A DNA stretch of 64,000 bases from Anomaloglossus baeobatrachus (taxonomy: Eukaryota; Chordata; Amphibia; Anura; Aromobatidae), in the NCBI RefSeq assembly GCF_048569485.1, contig NC_134359.1, positions 32,903,496 to 32,967,495 of the forward strand, written 5' to 3'. Within the stretch, counting starts at the first letter, position 1, and every line of letters starts with the position of its first letter. Positions 21,393 through 64,000 of the stretch are shown piece after piece. The notes beneath the pieces were generated by a model. That model searched no databases and had not been told where the DNA came from. It saw only the letters and a list, made by a program, of their open reading frames with translations. A program made the position numbers and the translations under genes.

Positions 21393-23001
21393 CAGTGCCT
21401 TGCGAAAGTATTCGGCCCCTTGAATTTTTCAACCTTTTCCTACATTTCAGGCTTAAAAATTTAAATTTTATGGTGAAGATTCAACAAGTGGACACAATTG
21501 TGAAGTTGAATGAAATTTATTGCTTTTTTTTAAATTTTTGTAAAAAAAACCTGAAAATTGGGGCGTGCAATATTATTCATCCCCTTAGTGCAGCAAACTC
21601 ACTCCAGAAGTTGATTGAGGATCTCTGAATGATCCAATGTTGTCCTAAATGACTGATGATAAATATAAGCCCCTGTGTGTAATCAAGTCTCCGTATAAAT
21701 GCACCTGCTCTGTGATAGTCTCAGTGTTCTGTGTAAAGCGCATAGAGCATCATGAAGACCAAGGAACACAACAGGCAGGTCCGTGATACTGTTGTGGAGA
21801 TGTTTAAAGCCGGATTTGGTTACAAAAAAAATTCCAAAACTTTAAACATCCCAAGGAGCACTGTGCAAGCGATCATATTGAAATGGAAGGAGCATCATAC
21901 CACTGCAAATCTACCAAGACCCGGCCGTCCATCCAAACTTTCATCTCAAACAAGGACAGGACTGATCAGAGATGCAGCCAAGAGGCCCATGATCCCTCTG
22001 GATGATCTGCAGAGATCTACAGCTGAGGTGGGAGAGTCTGTCCATAGGACAACAATCAGTCGTATACTGCACAAATCTGGCCTTTATGGAAGAGTGGCAA
22101 GAAGAAAGCCATTTCTCAAAGATATCCATAAAAAGGGTTTTTTAAAGTTTGCCACAAGCCACCTGGGAGACACCAAACATGTGGAAGAAGGTGCTCTGGT
22201 CAGATGAAACCAAAATCAAACTTTTTGGGCACAATGCCAAACGATATGTTTGGCGTAAAAGCATCACAGCTCATCACCCTGAACACACCATCCCCACTGT
22301 CAAACATGGTGGTGGCAGCATCATGGTTTGGGCCTTTTCTTCAGCAGGGACAGGGAAGATGGATAAAATTGATGGGAAGATGGATGGAGACAAATACAGG
22401 AGCATTCTTGAAGAAAACCTGTTGGAGTCTTCAAAAGACCTGAGACGGGGACGGAGATTTGTCTTCCAACAAGACAATGATCCCAAACAAAGCAAAATCT
22501 ACAATGGAATGGTTCACAAATAACCGTATACAGGTGTTAGAATGGCCAAGTCACAGTCCAGACCTGAACCCAATCGAGAATCTGTGGAAAGAGCTGAAAA
22601 CTGCTGTTCACAATCGCCTCCATCCAACCTCACTCAGCTCCAGCTGCTTACAAAGGAAGAATGGACGAGAATCTCAGTCTCTCGATGTGCAAAACTGAGA
22701 GACACATCCCCCAAGAGACTGCAGCTGTAATCGCAGCAAAAGGCGGCGCTACAAAGTATTAACTTACAGGGGATGAATAATATTGCACGCCCCAATTTTC
22801 TTTTATTATTTTTTTTATTTTTTACAAAAATTTAAAATAAGCAATAAATATCGTTCAACTTCACAATTGTGTCCACTTGTTGTTGATTCTTCACCAGAAC
22901 AATAACATTTTTATCTTTAAGTTTGAAGCCTGTGGGAAATGTGGGAAATGTGAGAAAAGGTAGAAAAATTCAAAGGGGCTGAATACTTTCACAAGGCACT
23001 G
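21393..23001 (+). mobile_element. Tc1-like DNA transposon (frameshifted copy)
   Basis: The terminal repeats CAGTGCCTTGCGAAAGTATT and AATACTTTCACAAGGCACTG are flanked by TA on both sides, the target duplication of Tc1/mariner elements. The inverted repeats are long, about 200 bp, and include a GTGGACACAATTGTGAAGTT segment. The transposase lies inside. The element sits in the old 45-bp array. Confidence 0.93.
21752..22698 (+). pseudogene. Tc1 transposase, broken by two frameshifts
   Basis: The N-terminal part (from ATG 21752) has the paired-type helix-turn-helix domain, with the GRPSKLSSQ hinge typical of Tc1 transposases. The catalytic DDE triad can be followed: WSDETKIKLFG near 22198, QQDNDPK near 22468 and [15 protein letters not shown] near 22557. 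The reading frame changes once near 22150-22200 and again near 22490-22510, so no single frame encodes a whole enzyme. The total size fits the usual roughly 340 residues. Confidence 0.9.
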
Positions 23002-23002
23002 T

Positions 23003-23196
23003 ATATATAAAGCTATATATATATAGGCACTGAGAGGAGCAATGTACTGTAGGAAGGGACTGGAGACAGAGGGGCAGATAAGAATTATGTACTGCAGAGT
23101 GGTATAGTATATAGAGGGGTCGAGAGGAATAATCTGCTGCAAAATGAGGCTGTATAACTTGCTGAGAGGGGTGATGAGCTACATGACTGTGCTATA
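23003..23196. repeat. Old 45-bp tandem array (third block)
   Basis: A short block of the same degenerate units between the Tc1-like and mariner-like insertions, with GAGAGGAGCAATGTACTGTA at about 23032. Confidence 0.7.
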
Positions 23197-24102
23197 CAGT
23201 GTGTCCACCCATATCCTGTCCACCGCCATTAACTTGAGAGCGGTGGCAGCTATAGGCATAGAAGTGGTGTTTAGGGATAGTAAAGTAGCCATGCGCTATG
23301 TAATGAAGCCACCTATAGCGCCACCTGGTGGAAAACAACGGAGTTAGCATTTTTATCTCGAAAACGGAACGAGATAGAGAAAAAAAGTGAATTACAAAGT
23401 TGTAGGGTATCATCAATTCAATACGAATCAACACCTTGCATACAGAAATGCTATGATTAGAACGTGTAAACCTCACAAGGCTGCGGACGTGAAGCGATAC
23501 CTCATGGAGACCTTCCTACAAGTCATTGGGTATGGTGGCTGTGTGGAGTGGCCTCCGCGCTCACCTGACCTGACCCCATTGGACTTCTTTCTGTGAGGTC
23601 ACATCAAACAGCAGGTGTATGCGACCCCTCCACCAACATTGCAGGACCTACGACGACATATCACAGATGCTTGTGCAAACGTGTCACCTACCATATTGCA
23701 CAACATGCAGCAAGATACAGTATGCTGTCCAGAGGCCAGATGTGACTTGCAGCTGACGGGGGCCACTTTGAGCATCAAAGGTAAATGAGCGCCATATGCG
23801 TGACCAGCATTCAATGTTTAGGGGGGGGTCATGGGTTTCATATCATAGCATTTCTGTATGCAAGGTGTCGATTCGTATTGAATTGATGATGCCCTACAAT
23901 TATTTAATTCACTTTTTTTCTCTATCTCGTTCCGTTTTCAAGATAAAAATGCTAACTCCGTTGTTTTCCACCAGGTGACGCTATAGGTGGTTTCATTGCG
24001 TAGCGCATGGCTACTTTACTATACCTAGACACCACTTCTATGCCTATAGCTGCCGCCGTTCTCAAGTTAATGGCGATGGACAGGATATGGGTGGACACAC
24101 TG
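23197..24102 (+). mobile_element. Mariner-like element with long inverted repeats, internally deleted
   Basis: The ends CAGTGTGTCCACCCATATCC and GGATATGGGTGGACACACTG are flanked by TA. The arms run at about 23197-23460 and 23840-24102, roughly 263 bp each and highly similar. The 380 bp between them hold only the C-terminal part of a transposase, with GGCVEWPPRSPDLTPLDFFL near 23530-23592. A TGA follows this motif where the family usually has Trp. The aspartate spacing fits a mariner-type (DDD) IS630/Tc1-mariner enzyme. Confidence 0.85.
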
Positions 24103-24285
24103 TATAAAGAGGGGTAAAGAAGAAACATATACTGTAGGATGGTACCATATACAGAAGAGCTGAGAGGAGCGACATACTGCAAGCTGGAGCTATAGATAAA
24201 GGTGCTGAGAGGAGCGATGTACTGTAGGATGGACTGTACATAGAGGGGCAGAGAAGAATTATGTTCTGCAGAATGGTCCTTTTTT
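24103..24285. repeat. Old 45-bp tandem array (fourth block)
   Basis: The last block of the degenerate array, with GAGAGGAGCGACATACTGCA at about 24161. It ends near TCTGCAGAATGGTCC. Confidence 0.7.
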
Positions 24286-24289
24286 TCGT

Positions 24290-25074
24290 GTTTTTTTCCA
24301 CTGTGGATTTGTCTCTTTCTTGTGTTTCTTACTTTAATAAAATGACTTACTTTGCTTTGGAGACTTCTTGTGATTAATCATTATCAATAACGATCCATTT
24401 TGCTTTTTTTATTTTATCTGCAAATTTTCCTTATCTCATTCACGACTGTGGGTAAAATCTGCCAAAAATGTTCATATTTACAAAAGAGGAATATACATGT
24501 TGAGGATTTCACACACGCAGCGGAGGTCAGACACGTCCTCCTGTCCGCTGCGCTCGCCCGGAGGGGTTTTGACCTCATGATGGCATCTTTGCTTCACCTC
24601 TAATCACAGATGGTTAAAAAATGAGCCCTGAGCTCTGATTGGCTGCTGTGGCCCCCCAAAAAAAATGAATTTGATTTGTCCTGTTAGTTTGGGTGAAAAA
24701 AACCCCATAAAACTCGCAATAAAAAATTGCAAAAAAAAACAACACATTCCCAATAGTGGAATCGTATGTTTTCTGCACCAAAATACACAATAGTGCTGCT
24801 CCCTTTTATTTTTTTGTGATTTCCCTGCGTTATGGTGATTGATGGGATGTGGCATTATCATGAGGGGGGTTTTAGTACAGAAACGCTGTGATTTTTGCAT
24901 TGTAATATTTTTGCATGCTTTTTGTTTTCTTTCATTTTCCACATAAACAGCAGAGTCCCCTCCACTACAGGCGGGGAAAACGCACAAACGTTAATGCGTT
25001 TAGTACGCGTGAACAAAAAAAAAAAAACCCAGTATGTGATAGTAACCAAGATAATTTACCTGACGTTCTTCAAT
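24290..25074. other. Intergenic stretch upstream of KIF5C, no gene seen
   Basis: AT-rich and unremarkable, with poly-A runs near 24727 and 25015. The sequence turns abruptly CpG-rich at about 25085. Confidence 0.4.
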
Positions 25075-25370
25075 TGCTGGAAACCAACTGTGCCCGTCCC
25101 GGTGCCGCCCGCTCCCGGTGCTCTGCTCTCCGCCAGTATAGGACGATGCGCACACGGCGCCTCCGTCCGCACCTGCCAGTCACCGCCCAGACTACACTTC
25201 CCGTCATGCAGTGCGGCAGGCAGGCGGCGCTGGGGGCGGGGCCCGGGATGCAGGCTGTGGACGGAGGCTGGTGCTGATGCAGGATGGCTGCGCTGCCGGC
25301 TGCTCCCAGCCTCTGACCGCGCACGGCGGAGACGCGGCACCGACACCGGGAATTATTCCTCTCAGGGAAC
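25075..25370 (+). promoter_or_regulatory. KIF5C: KIF5C CpG-rich promoter and 5' UTR
   Basis: Base composition shifts from AT-rich to strongly GC- and CpG-rich at about 25085 and stays so through exon 1. A GC-box-like GGGGGCGGGGCCCGGG lies near 25230. No clear TATA box is seen in this segment, as expected of a CpG-island promoter. The transcription start cannot be fixed from sequence; it is probably within about 200 bp upstream of the ATG. Confidence 0.65.
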
Positions 25371-59853
<34,483 letters not shown>

Positions 59854-60139
59854 TGAGTGATCTATGATTTTACCACTCTGCTGGGAACTGCGTTTCATAA
59901 CACTTTTTACTTTATTTTTTGCTTATTGGCCAAATCGAGAAAGAAAACGATACATAGAACTGGTAAAGAATTCCAAGGATGGATCTCTTGTTTTCAGTTG
60001 ACTATGTGATAAGAAAATGGCCTAGTGTTTCAATCAGGTTTTTATATTAACCCTTTAATGACCACGGGCAGTAAAGTTACATCCTGACGGTCATGGTGTT
60101 AATCCCCACCGGCTGTTGGCGAAGTTTTGCGCACGTGTC

Positions 60140-60187
60140 AGCATCACCTATTGTGAATGATGGATGCTGTGTTATCTACTGTTTATA
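60140..60187. repeat. 90-bp satellite fragment, left of insertion (KIF5C intron 17)
   Basis: GCATCACCTATTGTGAATGA then TGGATGCTGTGTTATCTACT and GTTTATA. It matches the satellite of intron 2 and continues after the insertion at 62112. Confidence 0.8.
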
Positions 60188-62111
60188 TGAAGTGAAAGCT
60201 GCACACCAAATTCAGAGAAATATGAACAAGCATACCTGCTTTATGATACATAGGGAATGAAAAATACAACTAGCCATATGAAAAATGGAAAAAAAAATTA
60301 AATGTGACATTGCATAACTGCTGAGGATTATTTGAAAAAAAAAAAAAGATATTTAGCTAATGTATTGATCAATTCATTACTGCCCCATAACCAACTTCAC
60401 GGTAATCTCTTATTTATGGGGTCCCTAACCAAATGTTACCTCTATATGCGGTTAAAACCTGCTTGTGTGCATGGGTACCTAACCAAATGTTTCCTCTATG
60501 TGCGATTGAAACCTGCTGTGTATGGGAAGCAAGGGACCTGGCTATATAGGAAGTTGAATAATCATGGCTAAAGGGCGGGACTGGGTTCTCAGACAGAAAA
60601 AAATAAAATTAACTGGGGCAGTAATGAATTAATCAATATGACTCACCCACCCCAGGGCTATGGGACACCCGGTGCTGAGCCGGACTAGTCCGGGGGTAGT
60701 CAGTGGTGGCTGGGCCCGACTCAGTGACCCTGGCGGGGTCAACTAATATGGCTTCAGGGGGGGTGATGATTAATAATAAAGTTTTTAGGTTATTCGTGAC
60801 GCCACCTGTGGTTTGCGGCTATTAAGCCGCCGCTGCTGTATGGGGTCTCCGGGGCTGGTGGAATGGCAGCTTGGATGGTCCTGCTCCCCACAGGTGGAGC
60901 GGTACCCCGGGGCAACCGTTGGTGCTTGTAAGAGTCTATGAGGGTGTTGTAGATGGTGCAGTGCAGGCGAAATAATGGAGGCAACACCAGGGGGTGCAGT
61001 TTCAAGATGTTTACTCACAGTTCCTGGGTTGTAGCACACTGGTGCCTTTGGACTGCTGGGACCCACTGTCAGGGACCTCCGCCGATCCCGGGTAGATCTG
61101 GGAATAAAAGCCGGTGCACCCTTCTATTGTGTTCCTCTCTTCAGCTGTCTTCAAAGCCTTGCCTTTGCTGGATGAACCTGGCTTGGCTTCCACTACAGGC
61201 TCTGGACAAGAGGGCTTGCCTAGCTGGAACTGTACCCTCTTCCCAGGGGTTCTACAGTGGGATGTGGCCCTGGGGGCTTGCAACCACCCTGGGCCTCGGT
61301 GTTCACCTTTGGAAATGACTTCTCTTCCTCCAGTTTTTAGAGACCGTTCCCCGTGTGCAGCTTGACCCCTCCACCCGGTGACTTGGTGGAACAGGCCACA
61401 AGCTTGAAAGCCTTACAGTGGCCCTGGAATCCTTTCTGTGGTTTTCTGCTGTGGTGTCACCTGAGCCTAGCCGGGCCCCAGGGTCTCCACCAGGAAGCGT
61501 CACTTTCTCTTGCTGTTTCTCTCCTCACTGCTCTCAGCTCTCTCCAACTTCTCACTCCCTCCTCTGTCTGCAAACTGAAACTTGACCTTCCTGCATCTGC
61601 TCTACCCTCTGTTGGCTCCTCCCACCTTCCCAGTTGCTAAGCCCTACCCTATGGGAGCAGGGATGGGTCTTACGGCCCCCCCAGCATGCAGCCTGGGGGG
61701 GTTGCTGCCACTGTCCCTGGTCCCTGTGTGTGCCTAACAATGGGTGTAGTGCAAATTTGCCTGTGGACCGGCGTTTACCCCCTTCCTTACCCAGGATGGG
61801 ACATCACACCTCTGGCTGAGGTGCAATGTCTCTGTGGTGACGGAAGCCTCAGGGGCGCCACAAATACATTAGCTAAATATCTCTTTTTTTTCAAATAATC
61901 CTCAGCAGTTATGCAATATCACATTTAATTTTTTTTTCCATTTTTCATGTGGCTAGTTGTATTTTTCATTCCTTATGTATCATAAAGCAGTTATGCTTGT
62001 TCATATTTCTCTGAATTTGGTGTGCAGCTTTCACTTCATATAGATTGTGTATTTTTTGGCTAGCACCCTGTTCACATTTACAATGATGGTGTTCCAGCAG
62101 TCTTTTTGATT
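60188..62111. mobile_element. Inserted element with inverted arms and 17-bp flanking duplication
   Basis: The 17-bp GTTATCTACTGTTTATA occurs at 60171-60187 and at 62112-62128. Left arm 60186-60366 (AAGTGAAAGCTGCACACCAA) and right arm about 61866-62042 (TTGGTGTGCAGCTTTCACTT) are inverted copies about 175 bp long. The interior contains a different repeat (60640-61860) that ends with GAAGCCTCAGGGGCGCCACA, also found at 54405-54422. No coding sequence recognised. Confidence 0.65.
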
Positions 62112-62900
62112 GTTATCTACTGTTTATACAGGTGTTATAAGTAATTTGGTAAGAGAGAGAGGAGGTGAGCTGTGACATCACCTATTGTGATGGGTGCATC
62201 CTGTGTTATCTAGTGTGTGTATATAGATGTGTTATCAGTCATTATACAGAAGGAGGAGGAGTGAGCTGTGACCAGCTATTGTGATTGGCGAATCCTGTTT
62301 TATCAGCTGTCTATAGAAGTGTTACCAGTCATTATATAGGAGGGGGAGGAGGTGAGCTGTGAAATCACCTATTGTGAATGGTGGATCCTGTTTTATCAGC
62401 TGAGTATAGAGGTTTTATCTGTCATTATATAGGAGAGGGAGGAGGTGAGCTGTGAAATCACCTATTGTGAAGGGTGCATCCTGTGTTATCTAGTGTGTGT
62501 ATATAGATGTGTTATCAGTCATTATACAGAAGGAGGAGGAGTGAGCTGTGACCACCTATCGTGATTGGTGAATCCTGTTTTATAAGCTGTCTATAGAAGT
62601 GTTACCAGTCATTATATAGGAGGGGGAGGAGGTGAGCTGTGACATCACCTATTTTGAATGGTGGAGCCTGTGTTATCAGCTGAGTATAGAGGTCTTATTG
62701 GTCATTATATAGGAGGGGGAGGAGGTGAGCTCTGAAATCACCTATTGTGAATGGTGGATCCTGTGTTATCAGCTGAGTATAGAGGTTTTATCTGTCATTA
62801 TATAGGAGGGGGAGGAGGTGAGCTGTGACATTACCTATTGTGAATGGTGGATCTTGTGTTATCAGCTATGTATAGAGGTGTCATCAGTCATTGTAATCCT
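62112..62900. repeat. 90-bp satellite, about 8 copies (KIF5C intron 17)
   Basis: Units with GGAGGTGAGCTGTGACATCA and CCTATTGTGAATGGTGGATC, close to the array at 32045-33360. Locally arranged in pairs (units ending TTATCAGCTGTCTATAGAAG and TTATCAGCTGAGTATAGAGG). Confidence 0.9.
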
Positions 62901-64000
62901 GGCTGTGATGATAGTAACAGTGATGTGTAAAAACTAAATAAATAAATAAAACATTGTCAAAATGTTAAAAAGATACATCTAAAACAAAAACCTGATTTAA
63001 ACATTTGATCAATTTTGTGAGAATACTTTTCTTTCACTTTGAAAACTAGTTGAGAGTGAACTGCAGATGAATGGGGCGATTTTGGGGATCACAGCAACCT
63101 CCATTGGTCCTTCATTCTGTTGATTGGGCATTGTGTTTGGGTTTGGACCCTTACAGCATACACATTGAGGACCTATCATGCAGAAAGAAAACCCCAATTC
63201 TTTTATTAAAGGGGCTCTCCTTTTTGTACAATCCCTGCTTATTAGAGTACTAATCTCTACGCAAAGCCTGGCAATGAGTGTTCAGATATTATACAGAGCC
63301 TCTAGAGGTGAAATGAAGCATTACACATTGTCCATTCACATCAATGGGGATTTCTCTAATCCCGGATTGGACAAGTCTTCCAGAGAAAGAAACAGTAGTG
63401 TATTTGCAACTACTCTCTTGTCTGAGCAGGCTAACAAAAATGGTGATTAACAAAGGGATTCAATAACACAAGCTAACATAAGAAAAAAAAATCCCCGTAG
63501 TATGGCATAATAAAAACATTAAATATTTTAATAGATATGAATTAAAACACAACACCAGAAAGGAAATAGAAAAAAACTAATGCAAAACCAAAGTAAGAAA
63601 ATGTTGTGTGAGTGATTAGCTGGGGAGGCAAGGGAAGGACGTAACCATAGTGCCACACTGAGCGACATCCCTTCTGCATTTATTAAACAACAGTCACTCC
63701 CACATACCTGTCTTTGGTAACTTTAGATGGGGCTGGTCAAGGGATTTGGCTCCGGTCTTTACAAAATTATGGGATCCCCATGCTTCTGGAAGTCTCAGAT
63801 GAAAGATTTTACAGCTATATTTCCTATCATGATTTTACCTTTTCACAGATAGGAAATATGATATATGTGTTGTCATCCATCTGCAGATGATAATTTGGGG
63901 CACATAGGTAGGCCTCACAATTATGTAAAAATATGCATTTCATTCCTCTTGGGATTACTATTTTAAAAATGTGTCTACCATAACTATGCCTACTACAAGA
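62901..64000. other. KIF5C: KIF5C intron 17 to window end, no gene seen
   Basis: AT-rich sequence; the next KIF5C exon is not here. No repeat with clear ends recognised. Confidence 0.45.

Overview
The window looks like nuclear DNA of a large, repeat-rich amphibian genome, most likely a frog (inferred from a DIRS-type tyrosine-recombinase retroelement, many palindromic MITE-like repeats, Tc1/mariner copies and AT-rich introns with minisatellites). All supported host genes lie on the + strand. The species cannot be named from the sequence.

Host genes. The last coding exon of EPC2 (enhancer of polycomb homologue 2) is at 7390-7462, followed by its 3' UTR. About 18 kb downstream begins KIF5C (kinesin-1 heavy chain). 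Its CpG-rich 5' region is near 25075-25370, its start codon is at 25371, and 17 coding exons can be placed exactly up to 59755. They encode the first 674 residues: the whole motor domain, neck linker, neck coil and the first part of the stalk. All 17 exons join in frame with GT-AG introns and no stop. The window ends inside intron 17, so the rest of the stalk and the tail lie beyond it. EPC2 followed by KIF5C in the same direction is the order known on human chromosome 2q23.

Layout. 1-4551: DIRS-type retroelement in the last EPC2 intron. 4552-7389: palindromic MITEs. 7390 to about 8920: EPC2 terminal exon and 3' UTR. 9240-24300: intergenic repeats, including 47-bp, 36-bp and 33-bp minisatellites, a MITE with an 18-20-bp array, a SINE, one Tc1-like and one mariner-like transposon, the last two inserted in an old 45-bp tandem array. 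25371-59755: KIF5C. About two thirds of intron 2 is tandem repeat, intron 8 is almost entirely an 18-bp VNTR, and intron 11 holds a broken Tc1 copy and a 335-bp tandem duplication. 59756-64000: intron 17, with an inserted element in a 90-bp satellite that also occurs in intron 2.

Most notable non-genic signals. (i) An inverted dimer at about 28605-29226 carries a hammerhead-ribozyme fold on each arm, one with a complete canonical core. (ii) Several minisatellites sit inside palindromic MITEs and appear to have grown from one arm; for one of them an unexpanded relative lies in another intron of the same gene. All calls are from reading the sequence; no database search was run.
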